Origin: CAZTPC01 sp964615565 | Lineage (GTDB): Bacteria > Patescibacteriota > Saccharimonadia > Saccharimonadales > AWTP1-31 | DNA length: 55,322 bases | Assembly (NCBI GenBank): GCA_964615565.1 | Contig: CAZTPC010000006.1 | Coordinates: forward strand, 1-55,322 | Direction: 5' to 3' | In this document: positions 33,559-41,786 of the stretch, piece after piece | How positions within the stretch are numbered: position 1 is the first letter of the stretch | Layout: the number at the start of each line of letters is the position of its first letter | Notes under the pieces: model-generated | Databases searched by the model: none | What the model saw: only the letters and a program-made list of their open reading frames with translations | Told to the model about the DNA's origin: nothing | Program-made: the position numbers and the translations under genes

Positions 33559-34596
33559 TTAGTTACCAGATATGAGCGATGTTTGTTCGACGTCTTGTTG
33601 CCTGCCTAAATGCTTGTAAGCTTTGGGGGTGACTTTACGGCCACGTGGTGTCCGTTCTATTAACCCAATCTGCATCAAATATGGCTCATAGAAGTCTTCA
33701 ATAGTACTACGCTCTTCGGCTGTAAGCGCCGCCAATGTTTCGATACCTACTGGGCCACCGTTATAGTTGTCGATGATCGCTGCTAACAACATTCTATCTC
33801 CAGGATCGAGACCAAGTTCATCTATTTCTAGCAGCCGCAACGCACTAGTACTAATAACGGTGTCGATTATCCCGTCACCGTTAACATCGGCAAAGTCGCG
33901 GACTCGTCGCAGTAATCGATTGGCGATACGTGGGGTTAGGCGAGCACGATGCGCCAGTTGCTCGGCGGCTGCGGCGTCTACCTTTACGTTCAAGATAGAT
34001 GCTGCTCGTTCGATGATCTGTGCAACCTCTTCTGGTGCATAAAACTCTAGTCGATGGATCATGCCAAAACGATCACGAAGTGGTGCAGCTAGAGCGCCCG
34101 TACGAGTTGTTGCGCCGATTAACGTAAATCGAGGTAAATCGAGTCGCATACTCTTCGCGCTGGGGCCCTTACCGAGCATAATATCGAGCTTGAAGTCTTC
34201 CATTGCACTATACAAAACTTCTTCGACACTGCGATGCAAACGATGCACTTCGTCGATAAATAAGATGTCGCCGTCTTGGAGGTTGGTTAATAAACTAGCT
34301 AAGTCACCAGCACGCTCTATTGCTGGCCCACTGGTAATTCGTATCTGGGCACCCATTTCGTGGGCGATAACTGAAGCCATCGTTGTCTTACCTAGGCCCG
34401 GCGGACCGTACAACAGAATATGGTCGAGCGGCTCACCACGTTTTTTTGCAGCGTCTATGGCTAGCTTGAGGTTTTGCTTAAGTCGTTTCTGACCAATATA
34501 GTTAGCAAAATCTTTGGGACGCAAAGTGTTCTCGAACTGCTCTTCGTCCGCACTTACCTCATCTATCCCCGTATCCACAATCCGTTCAATTGCCAT
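33559..34596 (-). CDS. ruvB: Holliday junction helicase RuvB
   Basis: RuvB is the hexameric AAA+ motor that moves Holliday junctions with RuvA. The 345-residue protein shows LRPKDFANYIGQ, Walker A GPPGLGKTT, Walker B LFIDEVHR, the sensor region GATTRTGAL, and the C-terminal winged helix with RTPRGRKVTPKAYKHL. I place the start at ATG 34596 rather than GTG 34602, because TATTAT ends six bases before it. It is separated from ruvA and ruvC by two divergent genes. Confidence 0.97.
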   Translation of the reverse strand: MAIERIVDTGIDEVSADEEQFENTLRPKDFANYIGQKRLKQNLKLAIDAAKKRGEPLDHILLYGPPGLGKTTMASVIAHEMGAQIRITSGPAIERAGDLASLLTNLQDGDILFIDEVHRLHRSVEEVLYSAMEDFKLDIMLGKGPSAKSMRLDLPRFTLIGATTRTGALAAPLRDRFGMIHRLEFYAPEEVAQIIERAASILNVKVDAAAAEQLAHRARLTPRIANRLLRRVRDFADVNGDGIIDTVISTSALRLLEIDELGLDPGDRMLLAAIIDNYNGGPVGIETLAALTAEERSTIEDFYEPYLMQIGLIERTPRGRKVTPKAYKHLGRQQDVEQTSLISGN

Positions 34597-34616
34597 AAGC
34601 ACATAATACCTTGTAT

Positions 34617-34645
34617 TTGACTAAGACAATAGTAAGTTCTAGAAT
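34617..34645 (+). promoter_or_regulatory. Leaderless-type promoter for the 34654 gene
   Basis: -35 TTGACT (34617-34622), 17-base spacer, -10 TAGAAT (34640-34645). ATG 34654 is eight bases further. It faces the ruvB promoter in a 57-base divergent gap. Confidence 0.6.
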
Positions 34646-34653
34646 TATCAGCT

Positions 34654-35283
34654 ATGCCGATTGTTTTTGGACGCCAGTTAGATTCAGACGACATGGGCTT
34701 GGTATTCCAAGCAGTTGCTGAGTTCCATGCCGAAAGTGAATTTCCGGTCATGTTTAGCTTTGAGCCGAACCCAATACAAGTTGCACCAGTTCTTGGCCGA
34801 CGTGCGTTAACAGCCCTCACAGAATTACGTGCATCTAGCGACCACGCCGAAGAACAGTATCAAAGGTTCATGGCTCGCCCAGTGTCTAGACAAGAAATAC
34901 CCTTAGATATTGGTCTTATTCTATTCATGCACCTTCCCTTAGATCAGCGTCGTGATTCCGAGGAGCGCATTGCCCTTGCCGCAGCGAGCAAAGGGTATGA
35001 GTTAACTGAAGTCCAGAAACTCAGCTTGCCCCTCGTTTTGCCTGATGGAGTACAGACTATTGACCACAAGTTTGTCCGCTGGCTGGCAAACAATGGGATC
35101 GACGATGTTAAACGCAGCCCAGCTCCACAAGATGTTGCTTGGACGACCTTAATGGATGAGAACCGCCGCTCAGAGGGGATGTTTAAACCACGCAGAGCTT
35201 TGGCGGGCAGAATATCTAGAGCAATTAAGGTTATTAGGTCTGGTCCGCTCGAGTTGGTTGAAGTCCCGGACACCATTGCTTAA
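34654..35283 (+). CDS. Hypothetical protein
   Basis: A 209-residue soluble protein I do not recognise. It has no membrane segment or signal peptide; the N-terminal half alternates strands and helices, and the C-terminus is basic. It is followed within 28 bases by another unrecognised gene that has its own promoter reading through its last codons. Both sit between ruvB and ruvA, splitting the ruv genes, with no evident link to recombination. Confidence 0.55.
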   Translation: MPIVFGRQLDSDDMGLVFQAVAEFHAESEFPVMFSFEPNPIQVAPVLGRRALTALTELRASSDHAEEQYQRFMARPVSRQEIPLDIGLILFMHLPLDQRRDSEERIALAAASKGYELTEVQKLSLPLVLPDGVQTIDHKFVRWLANNGIDDVKRSPAPQDVAWTTLMDENRRSEGMFKPRRALAGRISRAIKVIRSGPLELVEVPDTIA

Positions 35284-35304
35284 AGTATACTTTTATAGTA
35301 TAAT
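35276..35304 (+). promoter_or_regulatory. Leaderless-type promoter for the 35311 gene
   Basis: -35 TTGCTT (35276-35281, overlapping the previous stop codon), 17-base spacer, -10 TATAAT (35299-35304). ATG 35311 is six bases beyond. The same TTGCTT-17-TATAAT arrangement is found at 24712. Confidence 0.62.
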
Positions 35305-35310
35305 ATATAC

Positions 35311-35877
35311 ATGATTAACGGCATCGAGTTCTACCGTGAAGTCAGTCCTTCCAGCAGATCATATCTGACGGGCAGGGCTGGTAATGCCTTAAAGACAGTA
35401 AACGCTGCTCTTGGCAGACAGACACTTGGTGAGCCAGATGTTGCCGAAGATGTTGTTATTGGATACATGGAAGTTGCCGGGCTAAGTCTACACGGAATTG
35501 CAGATGCAACAGAAAGCCTTACGGGCAACAAGCGCAACTGTGAAGTCGCACTAAAGCCAGAAGCCGCATCTTTCGAAGACGAAGGTGAACATATCGAAGG
35601 ACTACAGTTGCATGCTGGTCGTCGACTACTGGCTAAACAATCCAAAATAATGGGCAAAGCACTCCGAGAAGTTGGCATCCGACCCCATCTTGTTGTCCCC
35701 GATATGCAGCTAGCTGTGGTTCGCTTTATGCCAGATGTACTCGCAAAACTCAACACGTCGCAGGTTGAACCGATCAGCCAGACAGTCGCTCAAGACACCG
35801 GATTAGTCTATCTCGAAGGGATTCAAGCCCGTCCGATGGACGACGGCTCAGGCATGCACTTGCGTGCTGTCAGTTAA
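35311..35877 (+). CDS. Hypothetical protein
   Basis: A 188-residue soluble protein of no recognised family. Its centre has a helix-rich region with RRLLAKQSKIMGKALREVG, followed by strands HLVVPDMQLAVVRF and a C-terminal GMHLRAV. There are no cysteines apart from one near residue 75 and no catalytic signature I can name. It converges with ruvA, with the stop codons overlapping by four bases. Confidence 0.55.
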   Translation: MINGIEFYREVSPSSRSYLTGRAGNALKTVNAALGRQTLGEPDVAEDVVIGYMEVAGLSLHGIADATESLTGNKRNCEVALKPEAASFEDEGEHIEGLQLHAGRRLLAKQSKIMGKALREVGIRPHLVVPDMQLAVVRFMPDVLAKLNTSQVEPISQTVAQDTGLVYLEGIQARPMDDGSGMHLRAVS

Positions 35878-36449
35878 CCCTTAAGGGCTGCTTTTACCCG
35901 TTCTTCAACCGATAATTCTTTATCAATATCTTTCAATGCAACCTGGGCATCGGCGTCACTATAGCCAAGTGAAACAAGCGCCTGCAGCGCTAAGTCGTTC
36001 TGGTCTATGCCTGCTCGTCCAATTAGATCTTCGGCGGCCGCCCCAACAGGAGCGCCAACCTTATCACGTAGTTCAACTACAATCTGTTCGGCAGCACGCT
36101 TACCTACGCCTTTAGCAGACTGTAGTATTTTTACATCGCCATTTGCAATTGCAGTTCGTACTAGCCCCTCGCCGCCAATGTCTAACACTGCTAGCGCGCC
36201 CTTTGGCCCAACGTTTTTAACGCTTAACAACTGCTCAAAGAGCTGTTTTGTACTCAGTGACTTAAATCCAATAAGATTGTGAGCATCCTCTTTAATGTGT
36301 TCGTAAATATACAATTTAGCCTCAGCTCCACTTGGTAACGCCCCTTGGTCGGTCGAGGTAACCATAACCCCATACCCAACAAAACCAACTTCCAGGATTA
36401 TCATGTTCCCTTGATGTTCAGTAATCGTACCAGTGAGTGTTGCAATCAT
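35874..36449 (-). CDS. ruvA: Holliday junction DNA-binding protein RuvA
   Basis: RuvA recognises the four-way junction and loads RuvB. The 191-residue protein has the N-terminal OB fold (MIATLTGTITEH), two helix-hairpin-helix motifs (LLSVKNVGPKGALAVL and LQSAKGVGKRAAEQIV) and the C-terminal RuvB-binding domain (ALVSLGYSDADAQVAL). It follows ruvC by 22 bases on the same strand. Confidence 0.97.
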   Translation of the reverse strand: MIATLTGTITEHQGNMIILEVGFVGYGVMVTSTDQGALPSGAEAKLYIYEHIKEDAHNLIGFKSLSTKQLFEQLLSVKNVGPKGALAVLDIGGEGLVRTAIANGDVKILQSAKGVGKRAAEQIVVELRDKVGAPVGAAAEDLIGRAGIDQNDLALQALVSLGYSDADAQVALKDIDKELSVEERVKAALKG

Positions 36450-36471
36450 GTTTCTAGCTTACCATGCCGCC

Positions 36472-36945
36472 TTAGCGGATACTCATAGCGCAAGTGATAG
36501 CTGCTGCAAGCGCATCTGCTGCATCGTCTGGTTTAGGAATTTCTTTGAGACGCAGAATCGTTCGAACCATTTCCTGCATCTGTTTTTTGTCGGCCTTGCC
36601 ATAGCCAGTTATAGCCTGTTTGATTTGCATTGGATTATATTCGTATAATTTCAATCCGTTCTGCTGACCAAGTAACAGCACTACACCGCGCGCCTGTGAT
36701 ACCGTCATAGCAGTTGTAACATTTTTGGAAAAGAATAGCTTTTCGACAGACATGACGGTTGGTTTATTGGTAATAATTATGTCTTGGAGTTCATCAAAAA
36801 TGGTCACCAAGCGAACAGCATCATCCTCTTTCACGGGCGTGCGGATTACACCTGCGTCTACCAACTGAAACGAGCCATTAGCAGCAACGTCTATAACGCC
36901 AAAACCAAGGATCCCGGTACCGGGATCAATCCCGAGTATTCTCAT
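36472..36945 (-). CDS. ruvC: Holliday junction resolvase RuvC
   Basis: RuvC is the endonuclease that cuts Holliday junctions. The acidic catalytic residues are visible in ILGIDPGTG (first Asp, residue 7), in VEKLFFSKN (Glu, about 67) and in the C-terminal DDAADALAAA. At 157 residues it has typical length. Its start overlaps the end of the IMPase-family gene by 20 bases. Confidence 0.97.
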   Translation of the reverse strand: MRILGIDPGTGILGFGVIDVAANGSFQLVDAGVIRTPVKEDDAVRLVTIFDELQDIIITNKPTVMSVEKLFFSKNVTTAMTVSQARGVVLLLGQQNGLKLYEYNPMQIKQAITGYGKADKKQMQEMVRTILRLKEIPKPDDAADALAAAITCAMSIR

Positions 36946-37741
36946 AATCGATAAGTTTAACTAGCCGGTCGTGAACCAGACTGTTACTAACTATCAGTCC
37001 ATCGCCCCAGACATTGTACTTACGCGGTTTACCGTTCATGTCTGTTGCTTTGCCCCCTGCCTCCTGGACAATTAGCGAAATAGCAGCGGCATCCCATGGG
37101 GAGCCATATACCATACAAGCAGCCACAAAGCGGCCTTCTGCGACCAGTGCACCGCCATAACTAAAGCCGGCAAACATATATATCTTGGCGCCCTGCCTTT
37201 GGAGTTCATCAAACATTATGTTCACACCTTTGTGATCAGGTTTAGTGAGTGACCTAAAGCTAAGAACAAACTGCCGTTTGAAAGTATCTTCTTTTGAGAC
37301 TTCTAGTTTGGCATCATTCACAAAGGCACCCTGGCCTTTTCGGGCCACGAACATACGATCCTGGAATGGATCGAAAACAATACTAAAGATTACGTCACCA
37401 TTATGTACGAGCGCTAATGCAAAGGTAGAAATCGGGATACCGAGCGAAAAAGGAGATGTGCCGTCAAGAGGATCAACAACCCAGAGCCACTCACGTTCGA
37501 TCTCATAGGTGTCTTCCTCGCCGTAGACTCCATGTTCTGGATAGCTCTCTTGGATCTTTGAGATAACCAGCTGGTTGATAGTTGTGTCGGCAACCGTGAC
37601 AATCGAATTGTCTTCTTTCCAGTTCTTTGCCATATCTGCAGACTGGAAGTACTTAGTAATTATCTCTCCGGATTGTCGTGCAAGATCTTTAGCAAAGACA
37701 AATGCCTTGTCCAGGTCTGCATCAGTCAATGGTGACTCCAT
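36926..37741 (-). CDS. Inositol monophosphatase family enzyme
   Basis: A 271-residue Mg-dependent phosphatase of the IMPase/CysQ/FBPase group. Metal-binding motifs are GEED (about residue 73), DPLDGTSPF (about 91-99) and the C-terminal GSPWDAAAISLIVQEAGG. Likely substrates are inositol phosphate, 3'-phosphoadenosine phosphates or sugar bisphosphates; the sequence does not decide. ATG 37741 lies 20 bases inside the end of yebC. It belongs to a compact minus-strand run comEC-yebC-IMPase-ruvC-ruvA. Confidence 0.88.
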   Translation of the reverse strand: MESPLTDADLDKAFVFAKDLARQSGEIITKYFQSADMAKNWKEDNSIVTVADTTINQLVISKIQESYPEHGVYGEEDTYEIEREWLWVVDPLDGTSPFSLGIPISTFALALVHNGDVIFSIVFDPFQDRMFVARKGQGAFVNDAKLEVSKEDTFKRQFVLSFRSLTKPDHKGVNIMFDELQRQGAKIYMFAGFSYGGALVAEGRFVAACMVYGSPWDAAAISLIVQEAGGKATDMNGKPRKYNVWGDGLIVSNSLVHDRLVKLIDYENTRD

Positions 37742-38453
37742 CAGCAATATCGAAGTTTACGTAAGTATTAGAAACGTCGTCTAGATCGTCGAGAGCGTTC
37801 ATAACCTTCATGATCTTACGAGCTACTTCTGGATCGGTTACTTCGACAGTGTTGTTTGGGACGTATGCCAGCTCGGCTTCTAGGATTTCTACTCCAGCTT
37901 CTTTCAGTGCATCGCGAACCTTGGCAAGGTTATTCTTTTCGGTATAGATTACGCTTTCTTCACCTTCATCTTCAAAGTCTTCCGCGCCTGCATCGAGTAC
38001 TTGGAGCATAAGTTCGTCACCGCCACCTTTAACGCGAATCATTCCTTTGTGGTCAAACTGGAAGGCAACTGCGCCTTTCTCGGCAATATTGCCACCGTTT
38101 TTACTAAAGGCAAGTTTAACTTCGGGGTAGGTACGATTAACATTATCGGTTGCACATTCCACTAGTACCGCCACACCACCCGGGCCATAGCCTTCGTATA
38201 GTACCTCTTGGATTTGCTCACCACCGAGCTTGCCGCTACCACGATCGATGCCTCTCTGAATGTTAGCAATAGGCATGTTAGCCGCTTTGGCTTTATCGAT
38301 CGCCAATCGAAGAGAGAAGTTCATATCTGGGTCGGCGCCGGCTCGTGCCGCAATAGCGATAGCATTACCGAGCTTTGTAAATACAGCTCCTCGGGCCGCA
38401 TCTTTTGCTCCCTTTTGACGTTTAATGGTGCTCCACTTGCTATGACCAGACAT
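37722..38453 (-). CDS. yebC: YebC/PmpR family protein
   Basis: A 243-residue member of the YebC family, known as a DNA-binding regulator in some bacteria and more recently linked to translation of proline stretches. It starts with the family signature MSGHSKWSTIKRQKGAKDAARG, then the NIQRGIDRGSG and EGYGPGGVAVLVECATDN segments. A Shine-Dalgarno AGGAG, overlapping the comEC stop, lies six bases before the ATG. It is close to ruvC and ruvA, a common arrangement. Confidence 0.95.
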   Translation of the reverse strand: MSGHSKWSTIKRQKGAKDAARGAVFTKLGNAIAIAARAGADPDMNFSLRLAIDKAKAANMPIANIQRGIDRGSGKLGGEQIQEVLYEGYGPGGVAVLVECATDNVNRTYPEVKLAFSKNGGNIAEKGAVAFQFDHKGMIRVKGGGDELMLQVLDAGAEDFEDEGEESVIYTEKNNLAKVRDALKEAGVEILEAELAYVPNNTVEVTDPEVARKIMKVMNALDDLDDVSNTYVNFDIADGVTID

Positions 38454-38455
38454 AA

Positions 38456-39877
38456 CTACTCCTGTTTTCTTATCTGTATTTTACTATTATGGGCTGCTTT
38501 TCGCCAGCCGAGAGCAACCACCAGTACACCCGCATACACCAGCGTCATCTGCACGCCGCTTATCCGTAGACTAATAGACGCTTTGGGTAGTCGCGCAACC
38601 AATCTAACAACGTCCAAAATATACGTAGTAACGAGTGATACCGGCCATGCCAACCAACCTGCTACAGCCGGCACAATCATGCCAGCCAAACCTGCTAGCA
38701 AGCCAAGCATCATTGCCAAAGGGATGAACGGCACAACTAAGAGGTTAGCCAGCAGTGCGACAATGGACAGCCTCCCAAAGATAAACAATATAAGTGGAGT
38801 AGTCATAATGATGGCCGAGATAGTCTCGATAATTAACGACGGTACCGGCCACTTTGCAAGTCTTCTCGAAAACAAAGGCGCCAGTAGCAACACGCCCGCA
38901 AACGCCATAAATGATAAGTACCAGCCGATATCACTCCAAATATAGATAGGTAACCAGCCTGCCGTAATCGCTGCCGTCACCAATATAAGTAGTACTGGTC
39001 GGATCTTACGACCAAAGTACCAAGCCCACAAACTCAACGTGCTTATCAAGCCAGCTCGAACAATACTAGCGCTTGTGCCGCATAGTAAAACAAAGGCCAG
39101 AATAACCAGCAGGGTTAATACGGTCGCCTGATATTTGGATCGTCTCCGCAGAAGTCGATGAACAAACTGGACCAAAATAGTTACGTTGTACCCACTCACC
39201 GCTACGATGTGCGTTAGCCCGGTCGCCGACAAACTTTCTGTGAGTGCGGCAGGTAGTGTGGTCCGCTGGCCGACAAGCAATCCTAATGAAAACGAACCAT
39301 GTGGTTCCGGCAAAGCAGACTGCATACCGTTCGCGAACTTGCGCCGAACTTTGGCAAGTAGGCTTTTAGATCGCTGGACTTTAATAACTGTTGCAAAGCC
39401 AATACTGGCCGACCGGCTCCCCCTGGTTGGATACAGTTTCCCAGTCAAGAGGAGCCGGTCACCAGCATAGACAGCAGGCAAGCCATACGAACCAACACCG
39501 ATTGTACCCGGTAACCAGGTCTTTGCAGGCTCCAGGATCTGCGCTTGCTCTGCATCGAACTTTAGTTCTTTTCTCTGCCCGTACACTGCATCGGTTTTAG
39601 CAACAACTTCTAAAACAATCTTTTTGTGAGCATATGTAGAGTAGGGAAGTAACCGCTGCTTAAATGTCGCGCCGCGTGCACACCCAAGGCTCAAACCGAT
39701 TACGGTTATGCTTAACATGCTAAGTGTATTACGGCGGAAGAGCAGGGGGATACAAACGAACGCCAAGCCGAGTATTGCCCAGCCTGGATTATAAAAACGG
39801 CCAGCAACAAGCCCAGCCAAAAACCCACAACACCCAAGACAAACTAACGTCGTCCGCCGAACTTTCCACCGCCCCAT
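38456..39877 (-). CDS. comEC: ComEC-type DNA uptake channel, without metallo-beta-lactamase domain
   Basis: ComEC forms the membrane channel that carries single-stranded DNA into the cell in natural transformation. The 473-residue protein has N-terminal membrane helices, a short OB-like region (about 70-160), then the Competence domain beginning LPEPHGSFSLGLLVGQRTTLP and HIVAVSGYNVTILVQF with many helices. It ends after the channel; the C-terminal metallo-beta-lactamase domain of longer ComEC proteins is absent. With the pilus genes and recA it completes much of a DNA uptake route. yebC follows after two bases. Confidence 0.92.
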   Translation of the reverse strand: MGRWKVRRTTLVCLGCCGFLAGLVAGRFYNPGWAILGLAFVCIPLLFRRNTLSMLSITVIGLSLGCARGATFKQRLLPYSTYAHKKIVLEVVAKTDAVYGQRKELKFDAEQAQILEPAKTWLPGTIGVGSYGLPAVYAGDRLLLTGKLYPTRGSRSASIGFATVIKVQRSKSLLAKVRRKFANGMQSALPEPHGSFSLGLLVGQRTTLPAALTESLSATGLTHIVAVSGYNVTILVQFVHRLLRRRSKYQATVLTLLVILAFVLLCGTSASIVRAGLISTLSLWAWYFGRKIRPVLLILVTAAITAGWLPIYIWSDIGWYLSFMAFAGVLLLAPLFSRRLAKWPVPSLIIETISAIIMTTPLILFIFGRLSIVALLANLLVVPFIPLAMMLGLLAGLAGMIVPAVAGWLAWPVSLVTTYILDVVRLVARLPKASISLRISGVQMTLVYAGVLVVALGWRKAAHNSKIQIRKQE

Positions 39878-39929
39878 TCCATCAGACTACACGCGCTCTA
39901 GTTCTTAAACAAAACCGTCAAACTACCGT

Positions 39930-40847
39930 CTATTCTGCCCACGAGATACCGTTGATATCGTATCCTGCTGGCGATCGGTCCAAAATATAAGACTCATTCA
40001 TAAACTGAATATGCGCTTGTAGCGCACGACCCTCGAGCGGCTGCCGTACTGCACCTGCTTCTAGGTGGTTCTCATTAAGATATGGGTAAATCGCTGTCGA
40101 AGCAAAGTCTACATAGGTATCCCACGTAGCATCAAAAAGTGTCTTGCCAGTACCTGGCAGAATTGTAGTTAGCGCCAAGCAAACCCCACTGCCCTCTGTC
40201 CCAACCATCCGAAGGTTGGCGATTTCTTTTGCAGCTTCGACAACCCGTTGGACCCCATCAACTGGCGTGATACCTGTGTCGGCATCCGGCTTGAACCACG
40301 CGGCATCAATGTGCGTATGAGAATACCCCAGAGGCTTTTGTGACCCACGAACGAGCGCCTGAACTCGAGTGCCATCTCCAGCGATTGCAGCGCCATACGC
40401 CTTTGCCTGCTTGGCCATAGCCGGCCAATGGTCCCGGTCAATTCCCTCTCTATTGGCGATAACCGGTACCACTTCAACTATTTCACCCATGGCCTGGTTA
40501 CCGGGTCGATATCTGGAAAGCATAGCGTACGGGTCCACCATCTCCCCACGTATTCGTAGACGATCATCACTTGTGGCTTCTGCACGATCAAATGCCTTCT
40601 GATAGTTAAGCCTCTGGGCGTGATTAACAGTCCACACTGTAAGTGCTGTAGTCATCCATTCTGCAATATTTTGATATGGATTCCTCTCATCCTCGGGCTG
40701 GTCGCCACTAAGCCAATATGATGCCTCTTCAGGTATTAGTGATGCGTCTGAAACCCAGTCCAGAGATTCTCCAAACCTACCAAACTCTTCGCGTAACAAG
40801 GCGCGTCGAGAGGCTTTTACCGGTCCTGATCCTTTTATAACAAACAT
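39930..40847 (-). CDS. Hypothetical protein with HTHID motif
   Basis: An unrecognised 305-residue soluble protein. A Y-S-H-T-H179-I-D181 stretch is followed about 50 residues later by LPGTGKT in a beta-rich context. The order HxD then G-T-turn recalls the proteins at 2267 and 52552, but the distal His-Arg pair is unclear, so the relation is weak. LPGTGKT looks like a P-loop but lacks the flanking hydrophobic strand and follows the HxD segment, so I do not call it one. The promoter gives a leaderless start. Confidence 0.5.
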   Translation of the reverse strand: MFVIKGSGPVKASRRALLREEFGRFGESLDWVSDASLIPEEASYWLSGDQPEDERNPYQNIAEWMTTALTVWTVNHAQRLNYQKAFDRAEATSDDRLRIRGEMVDPYAMLSRYRPGNQAMGEIVEVVPVIANREGIDRDHWPAMAKQAKAYGAAIAGDGTRVQALVRGSQKPLGYSHTHIDAAWFKPDADTGITPVDGVQRVVEAAKEIANLRMVGTEGSGVCLALTTILPGTGKTLFDATWDTYVDFASTAIYPYLNENHLEAGAVRQPLEGRALQAHIQFMNESYILDRSPAGYDINGISWAE

Positions 40848-40856
40848 AAGTCTACG

Positions 40857-40885
40857 ATTATATAATCTTTGCTACTGCATGTCTA
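40857..40885 (-). promoter_or_regulatory. Leaderless-type promoter for the 39930-40847 gene
   Basis: On the minus strand, -35 TAGACA (40880-40885), 17-base spacer, -10 TATAAT (40857-40862). The ATG is nine bases beyond. Confidence 0.62.
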
Positions 40886-40896
40886 GAGTACATGCA

Positions 40897-40924
40897 TTGA
40901 CATTTCCGCGAAAATAACGATAAT
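40897..40924 (+). promoter_or_regulatory. Promoter of tRNA-Lys
   Basis: Consensus -35 TTGACA (40897-40902), 16-base spacer and -10 GATAAT (40919-40924). The tRNA begins 22 bases after the -10. Confidence 0.65.
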
Positions 40925-40945
40925 GTAAGGAGTTATTTTGAGCTT

Positions 40946-41022
40946 GGGTCCATAGCTCAGCCGGTTAGAGCACCTGCCTTTTAAGCAGGGTGTCGTGGGT
41001 TCGAGTCCCACTGGACCCTCCA
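40946..41022 (+). tRNA. tRNA-Lys (anticodon UUU)
   Basis: A 77-base cloverleaf: acceptor GGGTCCA with TGGACCC, D arm with AGCTCAGCCGGTTAGAGC, anticodon stem CCTGC/GCAGG with loop CTTTTAA giving UUU, and T arm GGGTTCGAGTCCC. The CCA end is encoded. The discriminator base is T rather than the A usual for bacterial tRNA-Lys. A promoter lies upstream and a terminator downstream. Confidence 0.94.
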
Positions 41023-41032
41023 TATAGTATCC

Positions 41033-41053
41033 AGAGGCTTCGGCCTCTTTTTT
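41033..41053 (+). terminator. Rho-independent terminator after tRNA-Lys
   Basis: Stem AGAGGC/GCCTCT with a TTCG tetraloop, followed by a run of T residues. The next gene starts 15 bases later. Confidence 0.85.
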
Positions 41054-41067
41054 GTTATCATTAAACT

Positions 41068-41715
41068 ATGAAACTCTATTTATCCTCTTATGGCCTTGGT
41101 AACCATTCCGACAAACTGGTAGAACTTATCGGTAAAAAGAATGCAAAGATCGGTGTCGTTACTAACGCACTCGACTTCTCTACCGATCTACCACGCGTTG
41201 CCAAACGGCTTGCCGATGAGATAGCCAATCTTGAAGCTCTAGGCTATGAAGCTGAACATCTGGATCTTCGGGATTACTTCGGCAATGACGGGCTAAAAGA
41301 TCGCCTGAATGCATACGATATGGTCTGGGTCACCGGTGGGAACACCTTTATCTTGGCAAAGGCTTACAGACAAAGTGGTTTCGATAAACTCTTTGATGAG
41401 CTAGTAGTTAGTGGAAAGCTTATCTACGGTGGCTACAGCGCTGCCTTCTGCGTACTCGCTAAGTCATTACGTGGCGTCGAGATCATCGACGACAAAGATG
41501 CCGTGGCCGAGGGGTATCTGCAGGGCGAAGTATGGGAAGGACTAGGAGTGATCGACTTCCACCCGATTGTACACTTCCGCTCCGACCACCATGAATCACT
41601 TGATGTCGAAAAAGAATACGAATATGTTGTCAGTGAGAACCTGCCCCATAAAACATTTCGAGACGGCGATGTGTATCTGGTCAATGGCTCAAGCCAACAG
41701 ACTTTAGCAACGTAA
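41068..41715 (+). CDS. Peptidase S51 (dipeptidase E-like) family protein
   Basis: A 215-residue protein of the S51 family, which includes aspartyl dipeptidase PepE and cyanophycinase. Family features are VTGGNTFIL (about 88-96) and the nucleophile elbow GGYSAAF with Ser124, then a His-rich FHPIVHFRSDHHES where the catalytic His is expected. The elbow is SAA instead of the usual SAG. Cytoplasmic. It follows the tRNA-Lys terminator. A second S51 protein lies at 45260. Confidence 0.8.
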   Translation: MKLYLSSYGLGNHSDKLVELIGKKNAKIGVVTNALDFSTDLPRVAKRLADEIANLEALGYEAEHLDLRDYFGNDGLKDRLNAYDMVWVTGGNTFILAKAYRQSGFDKLFDELVVSGKLIYGGYSAAFCVLAKSLRGVEIIDDKDAVAEGYLQGEVWEGLGVIDFHPIVHFRSDHHESLDVEKEYEYVVSENLPHKTFRDGDVYLVNGSSQQTLAT

Positions 41716-41786
41716 GCTTACAAATACCAATAGATTGACTAATTAGCTATATTACAGTAAAGTATACATATTAAATTGGAGTGATT

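Noticed and set aside
40155..40160. P-loop (LPGTGKT) in the 39930-40847 protein
   Set aside because: There is no preceding hydrophobic strand or Walker B, and the segment aligns better with the G-T turn after an HxD motif.
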